Of a stretch of 64,000 bases of DNA, positions 1-9,182 are shown piece by piece. The number at the start of each line of letters is the position of its first letter. The stretch's first letter is position 1. Position numbers and translations under genes: made by a program. Below the pieces are notes generated by a model that saw only the letters and a list, made by a program, of their open reading frames with translations, was not told where the DNA came from and searched no databases. Source of the stretch: Tissierella praeacuta_A (GTDB taxonomy: Bacteria; Bacillota; Clostridia; Tissierellales; Tissierellaceae); the NCBI RefSeq assembly GCF_040396155.1, contig NZ_JBEBOY010000008.1, positions 1-64,000 of the forward strand, read 5' to 3'.

Positions 1-16
1 TCTCTTTTCCAAGAGT

Positions 17-120
17 TGTCAACTGTTTTTTTGAACTTTTTTCAAATCTTTATTTGACTTGTTTAATTCAGTGTCACAGCCGACCTTTACTATAATACTC
101 TCATTATTGATTAAAGTCAA
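17..120 (-). promoter_or_regulatory. Strong rRNA-type promoters reading out of the left edge
   Basis: On the minus strand a -35 TTGACT (115-120) is separated by 17 bases from a -10 TATTAT (92-97), with an A/T tract just upstream (about 125-140) that resembles an UP element. A second -35 TTGACA lies at 17-22; its -10 would fall just outside the window. Tandem strong promoters downstream of gyrA, with no start codon nearby, resemble the rrn promoters that follow gyrA in Bacillus. The hexamers are seen directly; the rRNA target is inferred because it lies beyond the edge. Confidence 0.6.
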
Positions 121-238
121 TACCTTTTTTTAAAAAAGTTGTTTTTTGTTGATTTATAAATTGTTTTGTCATACAAATTAGACAGATTATGATTATTCTA
201 TATAGTATTATGCTATATATATGATAAATTATGCAACG

Positions 239-1030
239 CTACGTCATTGTTCTTTCTAGTTCCTTCCTTAACTTCTCTAAAACCTTTTTCTCTATTCTAG
301 ATACTGTCATTTGAGATATATCTAGTGTTTTTGCTATGGCAGCTTGAGTTTTTTTATTGAAATACCTTCCTATTAGTATTTGTTTTTCAACATCATTTAA
401 CTTTTCCATAGTTTTTACTAAAAAATCATTATCTTCAATTCTACTGAAATAATGATCTTCTTCTCCTATTAAATCTGCTAAATTAACATCTTTATCTTCA
501 TTATTTGAATCAAAAGTTACATCTAAAGATTGAGGTGTATATACTTTACTAGCCTCCATAGCTTCTAGTATTTCTTCTTCAGAACATTTAAGATAACTTG
601 CTATATCCTCAATTGTAGGGGACCTTTGTAATTGTTGAGACAAAAATACTCTAGCATTATTTATCTTTTTAGATAATTCTTGTATTCTTCTTGGTACTCT
701 TATGGTCCATCCTTTATCTCTAAAGTATTTTTTTATTTCCCCTATTATCGTTGGCGTTGCAAAACTGGAGAACTCATATCCCTTATCTATATCATATCTA
801 TCTATAGCATATATAAGCCCAATACAAGCTACTTGATATATATCATCATATTCTATACCTCTATTTGCATATTTTTTAGATAAAATTTCTGCTATATATA
901 TATGCTTTTCAATTAACTTATCACGAGTAGCCTTGTCTTTAGTTTTACTATAAGATTTGAATAGGTTTTTAATCTCCGACTTATCTTTTAATTCCTTGAC
1001 CTCTTTATCTTGCCCCTTTTTATTAGTCAT
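239..1030 (-). CDS. sigB: SigB/SigF/SigG-family RNA polymerase sigma factor
   Basis: Alternative sigma-70 factor of 263 residues. Region 2 (about 35-105) carries the DDIYQVACIGL and FSSFATPTIIGEIKKYFRD core and -10 recognition motifs. Region 3 (about 115-165) is followed by region 4 (about 205-258) with the helix-turn-helix TQAAIAKTLDISQMTVSRIE. The start overlaps the end of the anti-sigma gene by four bases (ATGA), so the three genes 1729-239 are one translationally coupled operon in the order rsbV-rsbW-sigB. This order and the RsbW-like partner favour a SigB-type stress factor over the sporulation factor SigF, but the subfamily call is not certain from sequence alone. It is the last gene of the operon. 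Confidence 0.82.
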   Translation of the reverse strand: MTNKKGQDKEVKELKDKSEIKNLFKSYSKTKDKATRDKLIEKHIYIAEILSKKYANRGIEYDDIYQVACIGLIYAIDRYDIDKGYEFSSFATPTIIGEIKKYFRDKGWTIRVPRRIQELSKKINNARVFLSQQLQRSPTIEDIASYLKCSEEEILEAMEASKVYTPQSLDVTFDSNNEDKDVNLADLIGEEDHYFSRIEDNDFLVKTMEKLNDVEKQILIGRYFNKKTQAAIAKTLDISQMTVSRIEKKVLEKLRKELERTMT

Positions 1031-1404
1031 TGAGCATCATCCTCTATATATTTAACCATTTCTATTCCATCTTCATTAAATATAACTTCATCCATCAATG
1101 ACTTTATAATTAGCAGACCCAATTCTCTCTCTTTTCTTTCTTCTAAATCTTCTGGTATGTTTTTAGTAACATTTGTCACCCTTACTGATAACTTTTCTTC
1201 ATCTATTTCAAATACTAATGATATATCTTCTTTATCATTTAACATAAAAGAATTTATACAAGCCTCTCCTATAGATACTTTAATATCTTCAATATCATCT
1301 ACATTTAATCCCATGCTATATCCTATTCCTGAGGTAGTAAGTCTAACTAAACTAATATAATCTGGCTTTCTAGGTATCGTCAGATTTATTATATCTTTAT
1401 TCAT
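1027..1404 (-). CDS. rsbW: RsbW-like anti-sigma factor with degenerate ATP site
   Basis: GHKL-fold protein of 125 residues, shorter than the roughly 160 of Bacillus RsbW. The N-terminus (IPRKPDYISLVRLTTSGIG) and the N-box (E47, N51 in GEACINSF) match RsbW/SpoIIAB, and ELGLLIIKSLMDEV matches the C-terminal helix. The G1 box, normally D-x-G, reads VTNVTKNI (about 76-83) and lacks the aspartate and glycines that contact the nucleotide. It should bind the neighbouring sigma factor and be countered by the RsbV-like protein, but kinase activity is doubtful. The ATG follows GAGGTGAGG and overlaps rsbV by eight bases. Confidence 0.75.
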   Translation of the reverse strand: MNKDIINLTIPRKPDYISLVRLTTSGIGYSMGLNVDDIEDIKVSIGEACINSFMLNDKEDISLVFEIDEEKLSVRVTNVTKNIPEDLEERKERELGLLIIKSLMDEVIFNEDGIEMVKYIEDDAQ

Positions 1405-1729
1405 TTACCTCACCTCTTATAATAAATAGCTTATCTAATTCTGTAATATCAAATATCTTTCTTATATTTGGCTTAACATTTGATAGATAAATCTTAAAAT
1501 TACTATCTTTAAGCTTTTTTAAGATAGATATCAATGCTCCTAATCCAGTACTATCTACATATTTTAAATCTTTTCCATCTATTATAATATCTGTTTCTTT
1601 ACTGTTAAAACTTTTCAATACCTCTTCCTTAAACTTAGGAGAAGTATAAATATCTATTTCACCATTGGGTAAAAATATCCATTTGTTTTCTTTTTCATCA
1701 AATTGTACTTCTATATTTAAAGACATCAT
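1397..1729 (-). CDS. rsbV: RsbV-like anti-anti-sigma factor (STAS domain)
   Basis: STAS-domain protein of 110 residues. The phosphorylatable serine is S60 in YVDSTGLGALI, the classic RsbV/SpoIIAA motif. Unphosphorylated, the family binds the anti-sigma factor and frees the sigma factor. The start is taken at ATG 1729, just after the strong GAGGGGGG ribosome binding site; a second ATG follows at once, and an upstream ATG at 1753 has no such site. First gene of the rsbV-rsbW-sigB operon, behind a sigma-A-like promoter at 1763-1791. Confidence 0.82.
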   Translation of the reverse strand: MMSLNIEVQFDEKENKWIFLPNGEIDIYTSPKFKEEVLKSFNSKETDIIIDGKDLKYVDSTGLGALISILKKLKDSNFKIYLSNVKPNIRKIFDITELDKLFIIRGEVNE

Positions 1730-1762
1730 AAACCCCCCTCTATCTACATACAATATGTCTTA

Positions 1763-1791
1763 ATTTTATAATAAAACTACTTTAATGTAAA
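1763..1791 (-). promoter_or_regulatory. Sigma-A-like promoter of the rsbV-rsbW-sigB operon
   Basis: On the minus strand TTTACA (1786-1791), 17 bases, then TAAAAT (1763-1768), about 35 bases before the rsbV start. I do not see the GTTT-N14-GGGWAW pattern of a SigB promoter, so autoregulation by the encoded sigma factor is not evident. Confidence 0.5.
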
Positions 1792-1829
1792 GCTAAATAC
1801 CTATGTTTCTAAATCTTTACTTAAAAAGA

Positions 1830-1880
1830 AAACCTTTACTTTATTCATATCTTTTTAATAATTGAATAAAGTAAAGGTTT
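1830..1880 (-). terminator. Intrinsic terminator after gyrA
   Basis: An 18-base stem, 1830-1847 pairing with 1863-1880, lies immediately after the gyrA stop codon. On the minus strand it is followed by a T-rich run. It separates the dnaA-gyrA cluster from the sigma-factor operon. Confidence 0.8.
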
Positions 1881-1896
1881 AAACTAATTTAGCATA

Positions 1897-4320
1897 CTAT
1901 TCTTCTTCTACATATTTTGCTACAGCAACTATTTTATCATCTTTCATCTTCATAAGAGTAACTCCCTGTGTACTCCTACCCATAACAGAAATATCCTTTG
2001 CTATAAGTCTAATAATTGTACCAGTAAATGAAATCATTAGTAATTCATCATTATCGTCAACAACCTTAGCTGAAACTATATCACCAGTTTTTTCTCTTAT
2101 ATGATAAGTTATTAATCCTTTTCCACCTCTATTTTGAGTTTTATACTCATCTAATGAAGTTCTTTTTCCAAAACCATATTCAGAGATAACTAATAATTTC
2201 TTTCCTTCTTCAACTAATTCCATAGCTACAACTTTGTCATCACCTTTTAGACTAATAGCCTTTACACCCATGGCATTTCTTCCCATTTCTCTTACATCAT
2301 TTTCATCAAATCTAATGGACATACCTTTCTTAGTTATTACAATCATTTCTCTATTTCCATCAGTTTTTCTAACACCTATTAATTCATCACTATCTCTAAG
2401 ACCAATGGCTATAATACCATTTTTTCTAATATTTTCGAAATTATTTAAACTAGTCTTTTTAATAATACCTTCTTTGGTAATAAAAACAAGATTACTTTCT
2501 ATAGTATTCTTATCTATAGGTACTATAGCATTTACCTTTTCATCACCTGTTAAATTCAATAGGTTTATTATTGCTGTTCCCTTTGCCTGTCTACTACCTT
2601 CTGGAATTTCATATGCCTTTAGAGAAAATACCTTACCTTTATTTGTAAAGAATAATATAGTATCATGAGTTGAAGTAATGTATAGATCTTCTACAAAATC
2701 TTCTTCTCTAGTTGTTAAAGCTATTATTCCTTTTCCGCCTCTTCTTTGAGTTTTATAGGTATATTCTGGAGTCCTTTTTATATATCCAAAATGAGTTAAT
2801 GTAATTACAACATCTTCTTCTTCAATCATATCTTCTATATCTATTTCATCAGCAGAAGGCATTATTCTAGTCCTTCTTGGATCTCCATATTTTTCTTTTA
2901 TCTCTAATATCTCTTCTTTAATTATTTCATATATCAATCTTTCATTAGCTAATATTTCTTTGAATCTATTAATTTCCTTTATCAATGCTTCATATTCTTC
3001 TTCTAATTTTTCTCTTTCAAGTCCTGTAAGACGTCTTAATCTCATATCTAAAATTGCCTGAGATTGTTTATCTGATAGACCAAACTTATCCATTAAAGTT
3101 TCTTTAGCTATGGCTTCAGTCTTAGAAGACCTTATTATACGTATTACTTCATTTATATTATCTAATGCTATTTTTAACCCCTCTACAATATGAGCTCTAT
3201 CTTCAGCTTTATTTAAATCAAATTGAGTTCTTCTAGTTATTATATTTTTCTGATGGGCTATATAATGAGTCAACATTTCTTTTAAATCAAGAATCTTAGG
3301 CTCATTATTTACTAAAGCTAACATTATTACTCCGAAAGTAGTTTGAAGTTGGGTATGTTTATATAAGTTATTTAATACTATATTTGGATTTGCATCTCTT
3401 TTTATTTCTATAACTATTCTCATACCTTCTCTATCTGATTCATCCCTTAGATCAGATATACCTTCTAACTTTTTATCTCGAACATATTCAGCTATTTTTT
3501 CAATTAAATTAGCTTTATTAACTTGATATGGTATTTCTGTTACTATAATCCTATGTCTTCCCTTATTTGTTTCTTCTATTTCAGTAACTGCTCTTACTGT
3601 TATTTTTCCTCGCCCTGTTCTAAAAGCAGATTTTATCCCCTCTTTGCCCATTATATGTGCCGCTGTTGGGAAATCTGGACCTTTAATTACTGTCATTAGA
3701 TCATCTATAGTTGATTCCGGATTATCTATAAGCATTACAATACCATCTATTACCTCTTTTAGATTATGAGGTGGTATATTTGTCGCCATTCCTACTGCTA
3801 TACCTGAAGAACCATTGACTAATAAATTAGGAATCCTACTTGGCAAAACTATAGGTTCTTTTAATGTTTCATCAAAGTTTGGTCTATAGTCTATGGTATC
3901 TTTCCCTATATCTCTAAGCATTTCCATTGCAAGTTTTGTCATTCTTGCTTCAGTATAACGCATAGCTGCTGCACTATCTCCATCAATAGATCCAAAGTTT
4001 CCATGACCATCTACTAATGGATATCTAATATTAAAATCCTGAGCAAGTCTTACCATTGCATCATAAACCGAAGTATCTCCATGAGGATGGTACTTACCTA
4101 GTACATCCCCAACAACTCTAGCTGATTTTCTATATTGCTTATCTGGTCCCATACCAAGCTCATCCATGGCATAGATTATTCTTCTATGAACTGGCTTTAA
4201 TCCATCACGTACATCTGGTAAAGCACGGCTCATAATTACACTCATGGAATAGTCTAAGTAGGATTTCTTCATTTCATGTTCAATATTTATCTCCACTATA
4301 TTATCAAATTCTTTATCCAT
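1897..4320 (-). CDS. gyrA: DNA gyrase subunit A
   Basis: The 807-residue breakage-rejoining subunit of gyrase, which introduces negative supercoils with GyrB. The active-site tyrosine is Y122 in AAMRYTEARM. The quinolone-determining region reads HPHGDTSVYDAMV, with T83 and D87 in E. coli numbering, as in several clostridia. The C-terminal beta-pinwheel carries the GyrA box QRRGGKG and a second copy QNRGGKG. The ATG follows AGGAGG. It starts 10 bases after gyrB stops and ends at a strong hairpin. Confidence 0.97.
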   Translation of the reverse strand: MDKEFDNIVEINIEHEMKKSYLDYSMSVIMSRALPDVRDGLKPVHRRIIYAMDELGMGPDKQYRKSARVVGDVLGKYHPHGDTSVYDAMVRLAQDFNIRYPLVDGHGNFGSIDGDSAAAMRYTEARMTKLAMEMLRDIGKDTIDYRPNFDETLKEPIVLPSRIPNLLVNGSSGIAVGMATNIPPHNLKEVIDGIVMLIDNPESTIDDLMTVIKGPDFPTAAHIMGKEGIKSAFRTGRGKITVRAVTEIEETNKGRHRIIVTEIPYQVNKANLIEKIAEYVRDKKLEGISDLRDESDREGMRIVIEIKRDANPNIVLNNLYKHTQLQTTFGVIMLALVNNEPKILDLKEMLTHYIAHQKNIITRRTQFDLNKAEDRAHIVEGLKIALDNINEVIRIIRSSKTEAIAKETLMDKFGLSDKQSQAILDMRLRRLTGLEREKLEEEYEALIKEINRFKEILANERLIYEIIKEEILEIKEKYGDPRRTRIMPSADEIDIEDMIEEEDVVITLTHFGYIKRTPEYTYKTQRRGGKGIIALTTREEDFVEDLYITSTHDTILFFTNKGKVFSLKAYEIPEGSRQAKGTAIINLLNLTGDEKVNAIVPIDKNTIESNLVFITKEGIIKKTSLNNFENIRKNGIIAIGLRDSDELIGVRKTDGNREMIVITKKGMSIRFDENDVREMGRNAMGVKAISLKGDDKVVAMELVEEGKKLLVISEYGFGKRTSLDEYKTQNRGGKGLITYHIREKTGDIVSAKVVDDNDELLMISFTGTIIRLIAKDISVMGRSTQGVTLMKMKDDKIVAVAKYVEEE

Positions 4321-4330
4321 ACTCGACCTC

Positions 4331-6253
4331 CTATATATCTAAGTTTTTTACAAATCTAGCATTTGTTTCAATAAATTCTCTTCTTGGTTGTACTTTGTCA
4401 CCCATTAAAGTTGTGAATACCTCATCAGCTGAAACAGCATCCTCTAAAGTTACTTTTAAAAGTGTTCTTGTTTCTGGGTCCATAGTAGTGCTCCAAAGTT
4501 GCTCTGGATTCATTTCTCCAAGACCTTTATATCTTTGAATAGAGTAATTGGTTCTTCCTAGTTCATCTAATAAAGTATCTAATTCTTCATCTCCATATAC
4601 ATAGTGTTCTTGTTTACCTTTGCTTACCTTATAAAGTGGCGGCTGTGCAATATATACATGCCCATCATCTATTAATTCTTTCATATATCTATAGAAAAAT
4701 GTTAAAAGCAATGTTCTAATATGTGCACCATCTACATCGGCATCCGTCATCAATATTATTTTACCATATCTTAATTTTTCTATATTAAAATCTTCACCAA
4801 TACCTGTTCCAAAAGCTGTAATCATAATTTTTATTTCTTCTGAACCTAAAATCCTATCTAATCTAGCTTTCTCTACATTTAATATTTTTCCTCTCAGCGG
4901 TAATATAGCTTGAAATCTCTTATCTCTTCCTTGTTTCGCACTACCACCAGCTGAGTTTCCTTCTACTATATATATTTCAGTGTCCATACCCGCATCTTGA
5001 CAATCTGCTAATTTCCCGGGTAATGTGGTATTCTCTAATACACTTTTTCTTCTAGTTAAATCTCTTGCCTTTCTAGCAGCTTCTCTTGCTCTCTGAGAAG
5101 ATATGGATTTATCTAATATTATTTTTGCTTCCTTAGGGTTTTCTTCTAAATATATATTTAGATAATCATATATTAAAGTTTCTACTATACCTCTTGTTTC
5201 ACTGTTTCCTAGTTTACTCTTAGTTTGACCTTCAAATTGAGGATCCATTAATTTTACTGACAATATCCCTGTTAAACCTTCTCTGACATCGTCTCCGCTT
5301 AGATTATCCTCTTTTTCCTTTATAATATTATATTTTCTACCATAATCATTCATAACTCTAGTTAAAGCTGTTCTAAGTCCTGATAAATGGGTTCCGCCTT
5401 CTGGAGTATTTATATTGTTTGCAAATGTAAATATATTTTCTGAATATCCATCAGTATATTGAAGAGCTAACTCAACTGTTGTTCCATCTTTTTCTCCTTC
5501 AAAATATACTACATCTTTTTGTATAGGAGTTTTATTTTTGTTTATATATTCTACGAAAGATTTTATTCCACCTTCATAATGAAATTCTTTTGTTTTTCCT
5601 TCTCTTTCATCTTCCAATATAATTTTAATTCCTTTATTTAGAAATGCCATTTCCCTAAATCTATGTTCTAGGGTTTCAAAACTAAATATTACACTTTCAA
5701 ATATCTCTTTATCTGGTTTAAAATGAATGGTTGTACCTGTTTCATCTGAGTTTCCTATAGTCTCAAGTTCTGTTTTAGCTATGCCTCTTTCAAATTTTTG
5801 CATATATTCGTTGCCATTTCTTCTTACTTTAGCTACTAACCATTCAGATAATGCATTTACTACAGAAACCCCAACACCATGAAGTCCACCTGATACTTTA
5901 TATGCTCCATTATTAAACTTACCACCTGCATGTAATATGGTTAAAACCGTTTCTACAGTAGACTTTCCTGTCTGTGGATGCTTTTCAACAGGTATACCAC
6001 TACCATTATCTGATACCTTAACTGAATTATCATCAAAAATAGTGACCCTAATAGTGTCACAAATTCCTGCTAAAGCTTCGTCTATACTATTGTCTACTAC
6101 CTCATACACTAAGTGATGAAGTCCCTTTGGTCCCGTACTGCCTATATACATACCTGGCCTTTTCCTTACTGGCTCTAATCCTGTAAGGACCTGTATATCT
6201 GTGGCCGTATAATGTCTATTATTGCCATTCATCTCATTTTTTTCATTGGCCAT
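4331..6253 (-). CDS. gyrB: DNA gyrase subunit B
   Basis: ATPase subunit of gyrase, 640 residues from the chosen start. The GHKL domain shows VVDNSIDEALAG, DNGSGIPV and the GGLHGVGVSVVNALS nucleotide-binding loop. The TOPRIM domain has EGNSAGGSAKQGRD, PLRGKILNVEKA and MTDADVDGAHI. The start is ATG 6253 (MANEKNE), six bases after GGAGGG; an in-frame ATG 18 bases upstream has no good ribosome binding site. It lacks the insert of the long proteobacterial form. Confidence 0.97.
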   Translation of the reverse strand: MANEKNEMNGNNRHYTATDIQVLTGLEPVRKRPGMYIGSTGPKGLHHLVYEVVDNSIDEALAGICDTIRVTIFDDNSVKVSDNGSGIPVEKHPQTGKSTVETVLTILHAGGKFNNGAYKVSGGLHGVGVSVVNALSEWLVAKVRRNGNEYMQKFERGIAKTELETIGNSDETGTTIHFKPDKEIFESVIFSFETLEHRFREMAFLNKGIKIILEDEREGKTKEFHYEGGIKSFVEYINKNKTPIQKDVVYFEGEKDGTTVELALQYTDGYSENIFTFANNINTPEGGTHLSGLRTALTRVMNDYGRKYNIIKEKEDNLSGDDVREGLTGILSVKLMDPQFEGQTKSKLGNSETRGIVETLIYDYLNIYLEENPKEAKIILDKSISSQRAREAARKARDLTRRKSVLENTTLPGKLADCQDAGMDTEIYIVEGNSAGGSAKQGRDKRFQAILPLRGKILNVEKARLDRILGSEEIKIMITAFGTGIGEDFNIEKLRYGKIILMTDADVDGAHIRTLLLTFFYRYMKELIDDGHVYIAQPPLYKVSKGKQEHYVYGDEELDTLLDELGRTNYSIQRYKGLGEMNPEQLWSTTMDPETRTLLKVTLEDAVSADEVFTTLMGDKVQPRREFIETNARFVKNLDI

Positions 6254-6276
6254 TAAATTCCCTCCAATCAAATTAT

Positions 6277-6528
6277 CTATTCATAAGTATTTCTATTTGC
6301 TAATGCCTTTGAGGATATATTAGATGTGTAAACCATTGTATTGTTATTATCTGATACAACTATATAGGATTTTGTATTTAGATCTAAGGTTCCAATTAAG
6401 CAATTGTCCTCTATTAATCTATTTATAAATTCTCTTGTTATCTTTGTACCTTCAGCAGCTTTTTTGTCCAATATAGCAATTATATTTTTTTCAAATATAT
6501 AATTGTTATCACCTATATGAATAATCAT
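6277..6528 (-). CDS. remB: RemA/RemB-family regulator (DUF370, YaaB)
   Basis: An 83-residue protein beginning MIIHIGDNNYIFEKNIIAILD, which matches the RemB/YaaB branch of DUF370. It sits between recF and gyrB exactly as yaaB does in Bacillus. Relatives of RemA bind DNA and activate matrix and osmoprotection genes; the role of RemB is less clear. The 83-residue length is usual. Confidence 0.85.
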   Translation of the reverse strand: MIIHIGDNNYIFEKNIIAILDKKAAEGTKITREFINRLIEDNCLIGTLDLNTKSYIVVSDNNNTMVYTSNISSKALANRNTYE

Positions 6529-6542
6529 CCCATGACTCCCAT

Positions 6543-7643
6543 CTATTTTAATTTCCCATTTTCTATATAAAATATTGATTTTTCTACTGTTTCCATTTCT
6601 TTTAAATCTATAGCATCAGTTACAGTTATTAATGTCTGCATATCCTGGAAAGATTTAATTAAATATTTACGTCTTTCTTCATCTAGTTCCGAAAAAACAT
6701 CGTCTAAAAGTAAAATTGGATAAATTCCTCTTTGTTTTTTTATCAATTCAACTTCTGCTAATTTTATAGATAATACTACGGTCCTTTGTTGTCCTTGAGA
6801 ACCATATGTTTTAATATCCTTATTATTTATTGTCATAGATATATCATCCCTATGGGGACCTAGCTGTGTAGATGTTGTTTCTATATCTTTTTCAACATAT
6901 CTTTTAAGCTTATCTAAGTATTTTTTTTCCATATCTATTCTATTATCTAATATTTCAATATTAGATAAATAGTTTAATTCTAGTTTTTCATTACATAGAG
7001 TTATTTTATTATGAGTACTATTAGATATTTTAGAAAGTTCCTTTATATATCTATCTCTTTCTAAAATTATATCTGTACCTATTTTTGCAAGTTGTAAATC
7101 AAATATTTCTAGAAGATTTTTTATATTTGACTGAAATTTAGCAGACCTTAATAGATTGTTTCTTTGAAAAAGAATCTTACTATATCTATTTATATTAAAA
7201 TTATACACAGGTTTTATTTGGGAAATCTCCATATCTAAAAAGTTTCTTCTTTCTCCTGGACCTCCCTTTACTAATTTTAAGTCCTCAGGAGAAAAAGTAA
7301 CTATATTTAATCCACTATAGAGCTCTCTATAATTTTTTAATTCTGTTTTATTTACCCTAATTCTCTTTGTTTTTTCTCTTTCCAATTTAACTTCAATAAA
7401 TTTTTCATAATTTGCTATATTCATCTGTGTTCCAATATAAGCTTCATTTTTATTAAAATTTATTATTTCCTTATCTCTATTTGTTCGAAATGACCTTCCT
7501 GTTGCACATATATATATAGCTTCGAGTAAATTAGTTTTTCCTTGAGCATTTTTTCCAATAAATATATTTGTTTTTTTATTTAATTCTATATTTAGACTAA
7601 AGTAGTTTCTAAAGTTTATAAGTCTAATATTTTTTACATGCAA
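6543..7643 (-). CDS. recF: DNA replication and repair protein RecF
   Basis: SMC-like ATPase (366 residues) that helps load RecA at gaps. Walker A is GKNAQGKTNLLEAIY near the N-terminus, the ABC-type signature lies in TYGSQGQQRTVVLSIKLAE, and Walker B is PILLLDDVFSELDEERR. The start is taken as TTG 7643 (M-H-V-K-N-I), eight bases after AAGGAG. A GTG three codons upstream overlaps that ribosome binding site and is less likely. Gene order dnaN-yaaA-recF is the usual firmicute one. Confidence 0.93.
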   Translation of the reverse strand: MHVKNIRLINFRNYFSLNIELNKKTNIFIGKNAQGKTNLLEAIYICATGRSFRTNRDKEIINFNKNEAYIGTQMNIANYEKFIEVKLEREKTKRIRVNKTELKNYRELYSGLNIVTFSPEDLKLVKGGPGERRNFLDMEISQIKPVYNFNINRYSKILFQRNNLLRSAKFQSNIKNLLEIFDLQLAKIGTDIILERDRYIKELSKISNSTHNKITLCNEKLELNYLSNIEILDNRIDMEKKYLDKLKRYVEKDIETTSTQLGPHRDDISMTINNKDIKTYGSQGQQRTVVLSIKLAEVELIKKQRGIYPILLLDDVFSELDEERRKYLIKSFQDMQTLITVTDAIDLKEMETVEKSIFYIENGKLK

Positions 7644-7670
7644 AACAAACACTCCTTAAGGTAAATAATA

Positions 7671-7880
7671 TTATACTACAATAAAAGAGCCGTAGTCTTT
7701 TATTTCAACAATATCATTTTTCCTTATTTTCTTTCCTCTTTGAATAGTTATTTCATTATTTACCTTTATATCACCTTCACTAATTATAATTTTTGCTTGA
7801 CCGCCAGTCTGTACAATGCCAGCAAGTTTTAAAAACTGGTCTAATTTAATATAATCAGTATCTATGGATATTTCTTTCAT
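7671..7880 (-). CDS. yaaA: S4-domain protein YaaA (RlbA)
   Basis: A 69-residue stand-alone S4 RNA-binding domain: DYIKLDQFLKLAGIVQTGGQ followed by IISEGDIKVNNE. The S4 fold binds structured RNA; Bacillus YaaA has been linked to large-subunit ribosome biogenesis. It lies between dnaN and recF, its usual place, with only 15-27 bases on either side, so it is co-transcribed with them. Confidence 0.9.
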   Translation of the reverse strand: MKEISIDTDYIKLDQFLKLAGIVQTGGQAKIIISEGDIKVNNEITIQRGKKIRKNDIVEIKDYGSFIVV

Positions 7881-7895
7881 AGTTTTATCTCTCCC

Positions 7896-9002
7896 CTAAA
7901 AATCATCTTGAGCAAGTCGAACTGGCAATACTAAATAAGTATAATTCTCATCTTGTAATGGGTTTATAATACATGGATTTAAACTACCCATGAAATTTAA
8001 TTGTATATCTTCTGAATCAATTACCTTTATACCTTCTAATATATATCTTGAATTAAATGCAATATTTATATTTTCTCCATTAATCTCTGTCATAATTATT
8101 TCATTTACATTTCCTATTTCAGAATTGGATCTTATTAGTATTTGTCCGTCCATTATACTTAACTTTACTAGATTAGCCTTTTCTTCCTTTGCCAGTAATG
8201 ATGCTCTTTCCAAACTATCTTGAAATGCCTTTTTATTAACTATTGTAGATGTTTTATGATCTTTTCTTATAATTTCCTTATAATTAAAGAATTGTCCTTC
8301 TAGTAATCTAGAATATACTATTGTATCTCCTATGTTAAATACTATATGTCCTGATGCAGTTGCAATCTCTATATTATTATCATTATCTTCTATGATTTTA
8401 TTTAATTCATTTAATGCTCTACCAGGTATTATTATTTTAATTTCAACATCTGATTTTATAGGTAGCTTTCTTAAAGCTAATCTATATCCATCTAGAGCGA
8501 CAAAAGAAATATTGTTATCCACAATTTCAAGTAATACTCCTGTTAGAGAAGGTCTTGTTTCATCTTGAGTGGTGGCAAATACTGTTTGTCTTATGGCTGA
8601 TTTAAATAAATCATTTGGCAATTGAAATGTAGTATGCTCTAAAACTATAGGTAAATCTGGATATTCTTTAGCTGAATTTCCGAGTATATTAAACTCCGAA
8701 TTTTCACATTTAATGTTTATATTATTGTTATCCACATCTATATAAATTGGAGCATTAGGAAGTTTTTTAATTATATCACCAAATATTTTAGAATTAACTA
8801 CAATAGAACCCTCTTTTTCTATTTCACAATCCACATATGTTTCTATACTCATTTCTAAGTCTGTACCAGTAAGTTTTAATTTATCATTATATGCTTCTAA
8901 TAATATGCCATCTAATATTTGTAAGGTTGTTCTTGTGGATATACCTTTTTGTGCAATACTTATATGTTTACTTAAATCTCTTTGATTTATTTTTATTTTC
9001 AT
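7896..9002 (-). CDS. dnaN: DNA polymerase III beta sliding clamp
   Basis: The 368-residue beta clamp, a homodimeric ring that tethers the replicative polymerase to DNA. Three repeated clamp domains are visible. The C-terminus YLVLPVRLAQDDF matches the usual V-x-P-[IVM]-R clamp end. ATG follows AAGGAGG. It is downstream of dnaA across a 180-base gap that carries the DNA-unwinding part of oriC. Confidence 0.96.
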   Translation of the reverse strand: MKIKINQRDLSKHISIAQKGISTRTTLQILDGILLEAYNDKLKLTGTDLEMSIETYVDCEIEKEGSIVVNSKIFGDIIKKLPNAPIYIDVDNNNINIKCENSEFNILGNSAKEYPDLPIVLEHTTFQLPNDLFKSAIRQTVFATTQDETRPSLTGVLLEIVDNNISFVALDGYRLALRKLPIKSDVEIKIIIPGRALNELNKIIEDNDNNIEIATASGHIVFNIGDTIVYSRLLEGQFFNYKEIIRKDHKTSTIVNKKAFQDSLERASLLAKEEKANLVKLSIMDGQILIRSNSEIGNVNEIIMTEINGENINIAFNSRYILEGIKVIDSEDIQLNFMGSLNPCIINPLQDENYTYLVLPVRLAQDDF

Positions 9003-9182
9003 TTTAATCCTCCTTTTTTTCCGAGATATAGAAAGAATATAAAATATATAGTAGTAATAGTAGTAGGGGCTGTGATTATGTGGATAATTGTTGATATATG
9101 GAAATCTCGAATACTTATTTAATTTAATAACATGTGGATAACTATTTTATAATCATAAAACTATCCACATAGATTATAAAAA
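9003..9182 (-). other. oriC unwinding region with DnaA boxes, GC cluster and DnaA-trios
   Basis: Read on the minus strand: a near-consensus box CTATCCACA on the plus strand (9161-9169), then two perfect TTATCCACA boxes (9133-9141 and 9079-9087). The last is followed directly by the weak box TAATCACAG (9070-9078), a GC cluster (9066-9070), then tandem TAC/TAT triplets (about 9046-9066) and an A/T-rich run toward dnaN. This is the layout of the Bacillus basal unwinding system, in which DnaA loads from the boxes onto the trios and melts the DNA. Promoter function for dnaN is also possible. Confidence 0.9.

Noticed and set aside
2234..2668. Long plus-strand frame opposite gyrA
   Set aside because: Antisense shadow of a clear core gene, no ribosome binding site.
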